The notes under the pieces are model-generated. The model was not told the DNA's origin. It searched no databases and worked only from the letters and a program-made list of their open reading frames with translations. A stretch of 64,000 bases of DNA. Origin: Novosphingobium ginsenosidimutans (lineage in GTDB: Bacteria > Pseudomonadota > Alphaproteobacteria > Sphingomonadales > Sphingomonadaceae). A program made the translations under genes and the position numbers. The stretch is taken from positions 558,001 to 622,000 of the forward strand of contig NZ_CP042345.1 in the NCBI RefSeq assembly GCF_007954425.1, written 5' to 3'. Of this stretch, positions 44,101 through 52,037 are shown piece after piece (position 1 is the first letter of the stretch; the number at the start of each line of letters is the position of its first letter).

Positions 44101-44757
44101 ATGCGGCTGCTGCTGATCGAAGATGACGCGCGACTTGCCAACCGCATGGCTGTGCGGCTGGCAAGCGATGGGATGGTGGTCGAACACGCCTCTACCGCAG
44201 CACAGGCGCTGCAATTTGACGACCTTACGAGCTTTGCCGCGCTGATCGTCGATATCGGACTTCCCGATGTGGATGGCGTTACCTTTATCCGGCGCATCCG
44301 GTCGCTCGGCCTGACCATGCCGATCCTGATCCTTTCGGCCCGGGGCACTTGGGAAGAAAAGGTTGAAGGGCTGAATGCCGGTGCCGATGACTATGTCGTT
44401 AAACCAGTTCGCGCCGAAGAGCTGGTGGCCAGGCTCAATGCCCTGCTGCGCCGCGCGGCCGGCCAGGCTGGCGAACGCCTGTCAGCCAGCGGTATAGAAC
44501 TTGACCTGCGCCAGAAGGCCGCATGGGTCGATGGAGACCCCATTGACCTTACCCAGGTTGAGTTCCGGCTACTCCAGCTGTTCCTCCTCCGCCCTGCGCA
44601 CATCCTTGGTCATGGTGAGATCCTTGAGCATCTCTATCCTGCGGCCAAGGGCCGTGAGGCCAACACCGTCGAAGTCAACATAGCGAGGCTGCGCCGCAAA
44701 ATCGGCAAGGACGCCATTCGCACCGTGCGCGGCCTGGGCTACCGGTTAAGGCGATGA
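44101..44757 (+). CDS. OmpR/PhoP-family response regulator
   Basis: A 218-residue regulator with a receiver domain (acidic EDD at 7-9, phospho-aspartate in LIVDIGLPDVDG, lysine in YVVKPV) and a C-terminal winged helix (REANTVEVNIARLRRKIG; TVRGLGYRLRR). The family binds 11-bp-spaced direct repeats such as those at 38744-38765. Its stop overlaps the kinase start (ATGA). Confidence 0.93.
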   Translation: MRLLLIEDDARLANRMAVRLASDGMVVEHASTAAQALQFDDLTSFAALIVDIGLPDVDGVTFIRRIRSLGLTMPILILSARGTWEEKVEGLNAGADDYVVKPVRAEELVARLNALLRRAAGQAGERLSASGIELDLRQKAAWVDGDPIDLTQVEFRLLQLFLLRPAHILGHGEILEHLYPAAKGREANTVEVNIARLRRKIGKDAIRTVRGLGYRLRR

Positions 44758-46097
44758 ACCGTTTAGCGCGCCTGCTTCGTTCGCATTTTCTGGTCGGCAC
44801 AGTGGTGTTGGTCGGGCTTGGTGTCGTGGCGGGCGGGATGCTTGTTTCCGCGCTTTTCCGGTGGAGCCTGGTCAGCGGCTACCACGAAGAACTGAGTGTC
44901 CACATTGACGAGCTCGCGGCCCTCGTTGCGATCGATCCCCAGGGCCAACCATTTATGCTGCGACGCCTGTCGGATCCGCGTTACTTGCCGCGAGGATCAG
45001 GCTATTATTGGCAAGTCAGTCGCGATGGCTACAAGACCATCACATCACCTTCACTTGGCGAAGCCCGTCTGGATCCCGGTCTTGCAAGTACTGACCGCTT
45101 GCGAATGGTATGGACCGAGGGCCCGTCCGGTCCGATGCTGGAATATGCGAGGCAGGTCCCTCGCGTGGGTGGTCCACCGCTACGGCTGCAGATCGCTACC
45201 GATGAACGGCTGATCGACGAGGCCATGGCCCAGTTCAATCGCTCATTGGCACTGGCGCTGGGCATTTTCGCACTACTGCTGATCATCGCAGTGGTATTGC
45301 GGGTCCGTTTTGGACTTAAGCCGCTTGCCCGGCTTACCCAGGATGTAGCCGATGTCCGCACGGGACGCGCTGAACAGATGGTTAGCGAATACTCCTCGGA
45401 CGTCACACCGCTCGTTAATGAATTGAACAACCTGATCGAGGCGAGCAAGGAATCGGTTTCCCGCAGCCGGCTTGTGGCCGGCAATCTGGCGCACGGCCTG
45501 CGTACGCCGCTTTCAATCCTGATCGATGAGGCCGAAAATCTGCGCCAGGCGGGAAAGACTGATGCTGCCGATACCATTCTGCGCGAGGCGCGGACGATGC
45601 AGCGGCAGATCGACCTCCATCTGGCCCGGGCCCGCAGCGCTGCAGTCCTGCCATTTCGAGGTCAATCCACAAGCCTCGGGGTCGTCGCCGAACGCCTGGT
45701 CACAGCATTTAGGCGGCTCTACTATGATCGCGGGATTGCATTCGTGCTCAAACGAAGTGGTAACGTTCAGGTTGCGTGCGACGAAGTGGACTTGATCGAA
45801 ATCCTCTCCAACCTGCTTGATAACGCCGGAAAATGGGCAGTTAGCCGATGCACGCTCAAATGGCAGGTCCATGATTCCCGGGTCAACATCGAGATCGAGG
45901 ATGATGGCCCCGGCCTAGCCGCAGAGCAGCGCGAGGCAATGTTCCAATCCGGCGCGCGCCTTGACAGTGTGACAGCTGGAAGCGGTCTCGGCCTTGCCAT
46001 CTCGCGCGATCTTGCACGTGGTTACGGCGGCGAAGTTAAGCTTGAAGATACGCCGTTGCGAGGTCTGCGAGCGATCATTGATCTGCCGAAAGCTTGA
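44754..46097 (+). CDS. PhoQ-like sensor histidine kinase
   Basis: A 447-residue kinase with two membrane helices (about 12-38 and 163-183) around a periplasmic sensor of about 125 residues, a HAMP-like linker and an H-box NLAHGLRTPLSILIDE that resembles PhoQ. The N-box (NLLDNAGKWA) and G-boxes (DDGPGL; GSGLGLAI) are present. The sensed signal is unknown. Location beside the cytochrome genes suggests it controls them. Confidence 0.92.
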   Translation: MNRLARLLRSHFLVGTVVLVGLGVVAGGMLVSALFRWSLVSGYHEELSVHIDELAALVAIDPQGQPFMLRRLSDPRYLPRGSGYYWQVSRDGYKTITSPSLGEARLDPGLASTDRLRMVWTEGPSGPMLEYARQVPRVGGPPLRLQIATDERLIDEAMAQFNRSLALALGIFALLLIIAVVLRVRFGLKPLARLTQDVADVRTGRAEQMVSEYSSDVTPLVNELNNLIEASKESVSRSRLVAGNLAHGLRTPLSILIDEAENLRQAGKTDAADTILREARTMQRQIDLHLARARSAAVLPFRGQSTSLGVVAERLVTAFRRLYYDRGIAFVLKRSGNVQVACDEVDLIEILSNLLDNAGKWAVSRCTLKWQVHDSRVNIEIEDDGPGLAAEQREAMFQSGARLDSVTAGSGLGLAISRDLARGYGGEVKLEDTPLRGLRAIIDLPKA

Positions 46098-46352
46098 TCA
46101 TCCAAACAGCGTGTGACGATTACCGCCTGTATTCTAGGCCCGCTGATGCGAAGTTGTCCCCAAATTCGCATACCAATTGTAACCGTTAAGTCTGGAAAAT
46201 TGGTCGCGTCTAGAGAGGACATGACGAGATGGTGCCGAGGCTATCTGCAATTGGCAATGTCGATTGTCCGCTTACCCCAACACTGCTGGCGATTGATCCG
46301 GTCCTGGAACGACGAGATTGCGGGCACATTCGCCATCGCCTAGCTTTTCTCC

Positions 46353-46562
46353 ATGCCTATCGTGGAAGCCTACGACGACAGAGATGCTCTGGAACCGCTA
46401 TTCACGGCGGAGTTCGAGTTTTTGCCTCGCATTGGCGAGCATCTTTCCCGAGAGGTGCCGCCAGGATATTTCGTATACTTCAAAGTCGTTGAAGTCTGGC
46501 ATCGCCAAGTAACTGCAGGTGGCTCGTTCCTAGCTTGCATGCTTCTCGAGCTAAGCGACTAG
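46353..46562 (+). CDS. small hypothetical protein
   Basis: A 69-residue open frame starting at ATG 46353 with a protein-like composition (FTAEFEFLPRIGEHLSREVP; FKVVEVWHRQ). No domain is recognised. It sits in a less GC-rich stretch between the kinase and the integrase, typical island cargo or remnant. Coding status is uncertain. Confidence 0.45.
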   Translation: MPIVEAYDDRDALEPLFTAEFEFLPRIGEHLSREVPPGYFVYFKVVEVWHRQVTAGGSFLACMLLELSD

Positions 46563-46631
46563 AGATCGTTGGCGACGCCAACTAGGCTAGGTAATCAATG
46601 GAAAACTAAAGCTGGAAAGGCCGGAAAGCTG

Positions 46632-46835
46632 ATGTGGGTGTTGCTGATCGCATCGGTAGCTCTGCTTTTTGCAAATCTCGGCTACTGCATTTTGAAGGCC
46701 CGAGCTGATTTCGCCGGCCCCACACCTTCACATGGCATTTGGGGGATCCTGGCTGCTTTAGGGCTGCTTTCTGCGCTACTCCTTTTGGCGTTCAGCCTGC
46801 TGATTGGCCTTTCGGGCGTTCAGGTATGCTTTTAG
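46632..46835 (+). CDS. small two-helix membrane protein
   Basis: A 67-residue open frame from ATG 46632 with two strong hydrophobic helices (WVLLIASVALLFANLGYCIL; WGILAALGLLSALLLLAFSL). An in-frame TTG at 46569 would add 21 residues. No function recognised. It lies beside the integrase. Confidence 0.45.
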   Translation: MWVLLIASVALLFANLGYCILKARADFAGPTPSHGIWGILAALGLLSALLLLAFSLLIGLSGVQVCF

Positions 46836-46944
46836 CGCCGCGAGTTCCCTGAACATGCTTCCCCGAAGTAATGTCCGCTCTGCCCAACGTTGCGGACGTA
46901 GTGCCGGGAGAGATTCATTCTTCTTAGCAGACTCCAGGGCGGTG

Positions 46945-48204
46945 TTACCCATTGACCTTGCGAATGGACGCGATGTTTGCGCGATCCGCAGCCGCACTGC
47001 CACAATATGCTGCCCACGCCTCCATCAGCTTGCGCCGCTTGTCGAACAGATCGCCGCGCCGGTATGCAGCCTCAGCCTTGTTGCCGATCACGTGCGCCAG
47101 CGCCATCTCGCAGACCTCATGTGCGAAGCCGGTAGTTTCGGCAGACCAGTCGCGGAAAGCAGACCGGAAGCCGTGCACGGTCTCTTTGCGGTCCAGCCGC
47201 CGCATCAGCATCCCCATGGCCATTCCGGACAGCCCGCCGCCCTTCTTCCCGGGAAAGACAGGTACACTAGCGATACCCTTGGTATTGAGCGGCTGGACCG
47301 CCTTTAGGATCGCGACAGTACGAGGGGACAACGGAACGCGATGCTCCCGTCCAGCCTTCATGCGCTCGGCTGGCACGGTCCAGATCGCCCCCTCAAAATC
47401 CACCTCGGCCCACGTCGCGCCTAGCGTCTCGCCCGATCGAGCGGCAGTCAGGATGGTAAATTCCAAAGCTCGCGCGCTTAGTCCTTCGCAGTTGGTCAGC
47501 CGCGCCATGAAATCCGGCACCTCGGCATATGCCATTGCGGCGTGATGCCCGCGCGAGAGCCGGGACCGCTTTGGCAACATTTGGTCCAGATGCCCGCGCC
47601 ACCGGGCCGGGTTCTCGCCAGAACGAAGCCCTTGCACTTTGGCTGCATCAAGGATGTTCTCAATCCGGCCCCGCACCCTGCTGGCGGTCTCGGGCTTGGC
47701 GGTCCAGATCGGCTTGAGGGCGGTCAGGATTTCAGACGTCCCGATTTCCGAAACTGGCCGGTCACCGAAATGCGGATATGCATAGGCCTCCAAGGTGGCC
47801 CGCCACTGCGCACGATGCTTGTCATTGCGCCAGCCGCTTTCCTGCAAGTCGATATAGTCGCCCGCCACCTCGCGGAACGTTCGGCGCGCGCGGCTGGCCG
47901 CTTCAAGTGCCGCGGCTGCCTTGCGTGCCTTGCTGCGCTTGCCTTCGATCAGCTCGCCCTTGCTGGCCTGCGCCGCTAGATTGCGTGCCATTTCTCGCGC
48001 CGCCGCCAGAGAGAGCGCATTTGGCCCTACGGCTGGGCCAAGCCCAACGTCTCGGGCCTTGCCCCCAACCAGTGAGCGGAACAGCCAGGACCGAGCCCCG
48101 CCTTGCTGGACGCGCAGATAGAGCCCGCCACCGTCAGCATGACGCCCCACGCCCGCAGCCTTCACAGCCATCGGCGTCAGCGCGTTGTGAACCTTGCGCG
48201 GCAT
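46945..48204 (-). CDS. int: P4-type tyrosine integrase
   Basis: This 419-residue protein has an N-terminal DUF4102/arm-binding domain (GRHADGGGLYLRVQQGGARS) and a C-terminal tyrosine recombinase domain. Catalytic residues are visible: arginine in TAARSGETLGATW, HxxR in HGFRSAFRDW, the second histidine in LAHVIGNKAEAAYRRGD and a tyrosine in the same segment. It looks intact. Family members insert islands at tRNA 3' ends. The start at 48204 (MPRKVHN) is preferred to the open frame to 48276. An 11-bp copy of the tRNA-Ser end lies 170 nt upstream. Confidence 0.93.
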   Translation of the reverse strand: MPRKVHNALTPMAVKAAGVGRHADGGGLYLRVQQGGARSWLFRSLVGGKARDVGLGPAVGPNALSLAAAREMARNLAAQASKGELIEGKRSKARKAAAALEAASRARRTFREVAGDYIDLQESGWRNDKHRAQWRATLEAYAYPHFGDRPVSEIGTSEILTALKPIWTAKPETASRVRGRIENILDAAKVQGLRSGENPARWRGHLDQMLPKRSRLSRGHHAAMAYAEVPDFMARLTNCEGLSARALEFTILTAARSGETLGATWAEVDFEGAIWTVPAERMKAGREHRVPLSPRTVAILKAVQPLNTKGIASVPVFPGKKGGGLSGMAMGMLMRRLDRKETVHGFRSAFRDWSAETTGFAHEVCEMALAHVIGNKAEAAYRRGDLFDKRRKLMEAWAAYCGSAAADRANIASIRKVNG

Positions 48205-48374
48205 AGTCGGCAGCCCCTTTGCCCATATTCCTGCCCACGATAATACAACGATTGCCCATGAACGCAAACGGCGCATAGTGAACAGATAGAGGAGACATTG
48301 CCTATAGGATCAAACAAATTCAGCGACTTCTCATAACCTAAGTGACCCTGTGTGAAAGTTTGTTAGGCGGACTT

Positions 48375-48385
48375 CGTCTCCGCCA
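48375..48385 (+). repeat. 11-bp copy of the tRNA-Ser 3' end (possible att site)
   Basis: CGTCTCCGCCA is identical to 25401-25411, the acceptor end plus CCA of tRNA-Ser, in the same orientation. With one mismatch the match extends to 14 bp. It also forms part of a small hairpin (GGCGGA/TCCGCC). It is a candidate right attachment site of an island reaching back to the tRNA. The core is short, so confidence is limited. Confidence 0.4.
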
Positions 48386-48492
48386 AAACACGGCGCTTAT
48401 CCGCCAGTTTTTGCAGCTATCGCCTGGCTGATCCCAAAACCGCTCCGTGAAGCAGGATTGCCTTCAAGCATGCCCCGCGCGCTGGGCAGCGA

Positions 48493-49572
48493 TCAGACGA
48501 GCGCCAACTCATGGTCTGACCTAGACTGGACCTCCATTCGTGCAGCCGTGATCGCGGCCACGAATTGATCGGTCGCTCGTTCCCAGCTGAAGCGTTGGCC
48601 GAAGACCGCAGCCGCGCTCCGGTCCAACGTGAGTGCCTTTAGGACAGCATGCTCCAGGTCGTCGTCGCACACGCCGACAGTCGCGGGCATTTCCTTGCCA
48701 GTGCCGCGGCCATTCGGCCCCAGGATGTCGATTGGTCCCTGCACCGGATATGCTGCGACTGGCACCCCTGAAGAGAGGGCCTCGACCACCACCAGGCCGA
48801 AGGTGTCGGTCAGGCTTGGAAAGACGAAGCAATCAGCCGTCCGATATGCCGCAGCCAGTTCCTCGCCCGCCAAGGCGCCAATGAAGTGGACTTTAGGGTA
48901 GAGCGCCTTCAGCCGGTCAAGATCGGGGCCATCCCCGACAATCACCTTCGACCCCGGCAGGTTCGCATCAAGAAAGGCTTCGAGGTTTTTCTCGGGCGCG
49001 ACGCGGCCGACATTGAGCAGGATCGGCTTTGGCAGATTGGCAATTGCCTCGTGCAATTCGCCGGTGGGCCGGAACAGCCAATGGTCCACCCCGCGTCCCC
49101 ACGGGCGGACCTGTTTGATCCCGCGCTCGCGCAGTTCGACCTCAAGGCTGGGCGTCGCGGCGAGGACGGCGCGGCTGGAGCGGTGAAAGCGCCGCATCAC
49201 CGGCCAGAACACGTCTTCGCTAAGGCCCGTGCGCACGGCAGCGTACTTGGGAAACTGGGTGTGGAAGGCCGACGTGAATGGAACGCCATGCGATTTGCAC
49301 CAGCCGCGCGCGCTCCAGCCGATCGGACCTTCGGTAGCAATATGGACAACATCGGGCTTGAACCGCCCCAACATCCGCCGGGTCGTAAAGCGCGGCGCCA
49401 TGGCCAACCGGATCGAGGCATAGCCGGGCATCGGCATGGTCGCGAAGTTCTGAGGGGTGATCAGCTCCACTTCATAGCCCCGCCGGTCCAACTCGGCGAC
49501 GGTGGCGGCCAGCGTACGGACCACACCATTGACCTGCGGAAACCAGGCGTCGGTGGCGATCGCGATCCTCAT
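48493..49572 (-). CDS. GT4 glycosyltransferase, Agt-like
   Basis: This 359-residue family 4 glycosyltransferase has an N-terminal acceptor domain (RIAIATDAWFPQVNGVVRTL) and a C-terminal nucleotide-sugar domain (LLNVGRVAPEKNLEAFLDAN; FVFPSLTDTFGLVVVEALSS). It overlaps the phosphoesterase gene (ATGA). In alphaproteobacteria such a pair (plcP-agt) replaces phospholipids with glycolipids under phosphate limitation, so a diacylglycerol glycosyltransferase role is inferred. Confidence 0.78.
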   Translation of the reverse strand: MRIAIATDAWFPQVNGVVRTLAATVAELDRRGYEVELITPQNFATMPMPGYASIRLAMAPRFTTRRMLGRFKPDVVHIATEGPIGWSARGWCKSHGVPFTSAFHTQFPKYAAVRTGLSEDVFWPVMRRFHRSSRAVLAATPSLEVELRERGIKQVRPWGRGVDHWLFRPTGELHEAIANLPKPILLNVGRVAPEKNLEAFLDANLPGSKVIVGDGPDLDRLKALYPKVHFIGALAGEELAAAYRTADCFVFPSLTDTFGLVVVEALSSGVPVAAYPVQGPIDILGPNGRGTGKEMPATVGVCDDDLEHAVLKALTLDRSAAAVFGQRFSWERATDQFVAAITAARMEVQSRSDHELALV

Positions 49573-50471
49573 ATGGCGCACTCCTCGATCAGCAGTTCAT
49601 TGGCATCGGCGGGGATGGCGCATTCCTCGGCCCAGTGGATGATCTGCATCGCGCCACTGGTTTCCTCGACGAGGGCCGTGCAGCTTTCTACCCAGTCGCC
49701 GTCGTTGTAATAGGTAATATCGCCGATCTGGCGGATCTCGGCGCAGTGGATGTGGCCGCAGACGATCCCGTCGAGGTTGCGCTCCGCCGCCTCGTGGGCC
49801 AGCGCCTCTTCGAAGCTGCTGACATAGGCCACAGCATTCTTGACCTTGCGCTTGAGGTGCGCGGCGAGCGACCAGTAGGGCAGCTTCAGCCGGCGACGCA
49901 CGGCGTTGATCACCACGTTGGCGCGGAGCAGGATGCCGTATGCCATGTCACCAAGGAAGGCGAGCCAGCGGGCATAAAGCACGACCGTATCGAAGCTGTC
50001 GCCGTGAGTAATCAGCAGGCGGCGGCCATCGGCGGTGCAGTGGATGTCTTCCAGTGCGATCTCGATCCCGCCCAGGCTCATCCCGGCATAGTCGCGCAGC
50101 ACCTCGTCGTGGTTGCCCGCAATGAGCACCACGCGCGTGCCGCAGTGTGCCATCTTGAGCACGCGGCGCACCACCTCGTTGTGGGCATCGGGCCAGTACC
50201 AGCCCTTGCGCAGGCGCCAGCCGTCGACAATGTCACCGACCAGGTAGAGCGTGTCGCATTCCACCGAACGCAGGAAGTCGACCAGCATGACGGCATTGCA
50301 GCCGCGCGTGCCGAGATGGACGTCCGATATCCAGACGGTGCGGTAACGGCGCTTGGGTCGGAAACCCTTGGGATCGGCACCCAGCAGCCAGGCCGGAACT
50401 GGGCGGCGGTCAAGCCCTTTGTCATCTAAACGAAGGTCAAGCTGATCGTCTTGTCGGTCGCGAACGAGCAT
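49569..50471 (-). CDS. metallophosphoesterase, PlcP-like phospholipase C
   Basis: A 300-residue calcineurin-like phosphoesterase with metal-binding motifs in order: SDVHLG (about 50), GDIVDGW (about 78), GNHDEV (about 118), THGDSFD and GHIHCAE. Related to UDP-2,3-diacylglucosamine diphosphatase (LpxH) but the close coupling with a GT4 enzyme points to PlcP, which strips head groups from phospholipids under phosphate stress. The ATG at 50471 has a GGAG site. A Pho-box-like sequence lies upstream. Confidence 0.8.
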   Translation of the reverse strand: MLVRDRQDDQLDLRLDDKGLDRRPVPAWLLGADPKGFRPKRRYRTVWISDVHLGTRGCNAVMLVDFLRSVECDTLYLVGDIVDGWRLRKGWYWPDAHNEVVRRVLKMAHCGTRVVLIAGNHDEVLRDYAGMSLGGIEIALEDIHCTADGRRLLITHGDSFDTVVLYARWLAFLGDMAYGILLRANVVINAVRRRLKLPYWSLAAHLKRKVKNAVAYVSSFEEALAHEAAERNLDGIVCGHIHCAEIRQIGDITYYNDGDWVESCTALVEETSGAMQIIHWAEECAIPADANELLIEECAI

Positions 50472-50536
50472 AGCTCATCTCCATCCCTCACTGGCCAGTG
50501 CCTGCCACAGGCAGGTTGCGCGGGCGTGACGGGACA

Positions 50537-50554
50537 GAGTCAGTTTGGTTACAG
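50537..50554 (-). promoter_or_regulatory. Pho-box-like site upstream of the plcP-like gene
   Basis: Read leftward: CTGTAACCAAACTGACTC, two CTG-type half-sites spaced 11 nt (consensus CTGTCAT-N4-CTGTCAT). It matches 9 of 14 positions, about 66 nt before the plcP-like start, overlapping the ppx stop. Confidence 0.4.
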
Positions 50555-52027
50555 CGCGCGCTGCTCGATCACTGGCTTGAGCGAGAGATGTTCAGCCAGC
50601 AGCTTGAGGTCCTTTTCGACTACCTCGGTGGCGAGTGGGACAATGACCGGCGCGAGTGTGAGAACCAACTGCCCATCGGCAACGGCCAGTTCCGCGCTTG
50701 AGAACAGCTGCGGCGCGAGACCGGTCAGGCGGCGACAAAGCCGCACGCTCAGGCCCCAGGATACTGCCTGATGGACTTCTTCGGGCTTGGCCAACAGTTC
50801 GATATCGACCGGGATCTCGCGATTGACATTGGCTAGTAGGCAGGCCGCCAGCATGGCGCGTTCCGGCCCACCGATGCCGATCCAGCGTTTGTGCAGCGCC
50901 CAGTCAACCACGGTCACGCTGCGCAGGTTCGGTTCGACCTGCTGCGAAGCAATCGCCAGGATTGTTGCCGAAAGCCGCAGGTTCTCCCGCTGATTATCGT
51001 GCGAGCCAACCACGCCGGCGGTCCAGCCGGCGATCATCGCCGCGACGGACGGCGAAGCGCCGAGCGGCTCGGCAAAGGCCCGAACACCAGCGGCAAAGGG
51101 GTCGGCGCGGCGCTGCGCAGGGGGCAGGTCGTTGAAGATCAGCCCTTCGCGCAGGCCCCAGCCGGAAAAGATCACCTCGCTCGGCTGGGTCTTGGCAATC
51201 AGCGCAGCGAGCAGGGCAGCGGTATCGGGCAAGGTTGCCAGCCGCGCCGGGGCCACGCCGGGAGCACCGGCCAAGACAGTGCTGCGTTGCAGCTTGCGGC
51301 ACAGCGTCAACAAGGCATCGGGCTCCATCGCCAGGCCGTGCGGATCGTCGATTGGCGAGCCGATCAGATGCTGGTGATAGCGGGCGAGCGCGCGCAGCGA
51401 ACCGCCGACAAGGTACAATGCCTCACCCGGCGCGCAGCGGCTGCCGGTCTCCTCGATCAGCTTATCGACCTTGCGCTTGAACTTGGCTGCTCCGCCGCTG
51501 CGGAGGGCGGGTAAGCGCAGCGTCCCGAGTGGCAGGCTGCTGCCATGCTCGCACTCAGTCCCGGCAATGTGGACCAGCTCCAGACTGCCTCCGCCCAGAT
51601 CGGCGACGACGCCCCGAGCGTTAGGGAAGGCGCCCGCAACGCCGGCGGCGCTGGTCAGCGCTTCTTCTTCGCCTGAAAGCAATCGCGGATTGAGGCCGAG
51701 CGCCGCGACTTTTCCCAAGAACTCGGCACCATTGCTGGCGTCGCGCGTGGCGGCGGTGGCAACAGTGTAGACCCGCCTGATGCCGCGCGCGCGCAGCAAG
51801 GCGGCGTAACGGCCCAAGGCACTCAGCGCCGCGTTCATGGCCTTGTCGGATAGCTTGCCGTGCTCAGCAGCGCCCTTCCCAAGGCGGGCCGAAACCTTCT
51901 CGTTGAGGAGTACGACCGGCGCGCGCGCCGGACCGCCATAAATGACCAACCGCACCGTGTTCGAACCAATATCGATCACGGCCTGCTGATCCCCCGCATG
52001 GCCGCTGTTGGTGTCGCGCAGTCCCAT
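50549..52027 (-). CDS. ppx: exopolyphosphatase / Ppx-GppA family
   Basis: This 492-residue ASKHA-fold enzyme shows the phosphate-binding motifs VIDIGSNTVRLVIYGG (near residue 17) and VVADLGGGSLELVHI (near 140), and a C-terminal HD-like helical part. It degrades polyphosphate or pppGpp. It follows ppk1 by 10 nt, the usual polyphosphate pair. Confidence 0.92.
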   Translation of the reverse strand: MGLRDTNSGHAGDQQAVIDIGSNTVRLVIYGGPARAPVVLLNEKVSARLGKGAAEHGKLSDKAMNAALSALGRYAALLRARGIRRVYTVATAATRDASNGAEFLGKVAALGLNPRLLSGEEEALTSAAGVAGAFPNARGVVADLGGGSLELVHIAGTECEHGSSLPLGTLRLPALRSGGAAKFKRKVDKLIEETGSRCAPGEALYLVGGSLRALARYHQHLIGSPIDDPHGLAMEPDALLTLCRKLQRSTVLAGAPGVAPARLATLPDTAALLAALIAKTQPSEVIFSGWGLREGLIFNDLPPAQRRADPFAAGVRAFAEPLGASPSVAAMIAGWTAGVVGSHDNQRENLRLSATILAIASQQVEPNLRSVTVVDWALHKRWIGIGGPERAMLAACLLANVNREIPVDIELLAKPEEVHQAVSWGLSVRLCRRLTGLAPQLFSSAELAVADGQLVLTLAPVIVPLATEVVEKDLKLLAEHLSLKPVIEQRAL

Positions 52028-52037
52028 TGGTGCCCCC

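Noticed and set aside
48361..48390. Possible tRNA or tmRNA end near the integrase (hairpin GGCGGA/TCCGCC)
   Set aside because: No cloverleaf can be built around it; only the 11-bp match to the tRNA-Ser end is supportable.
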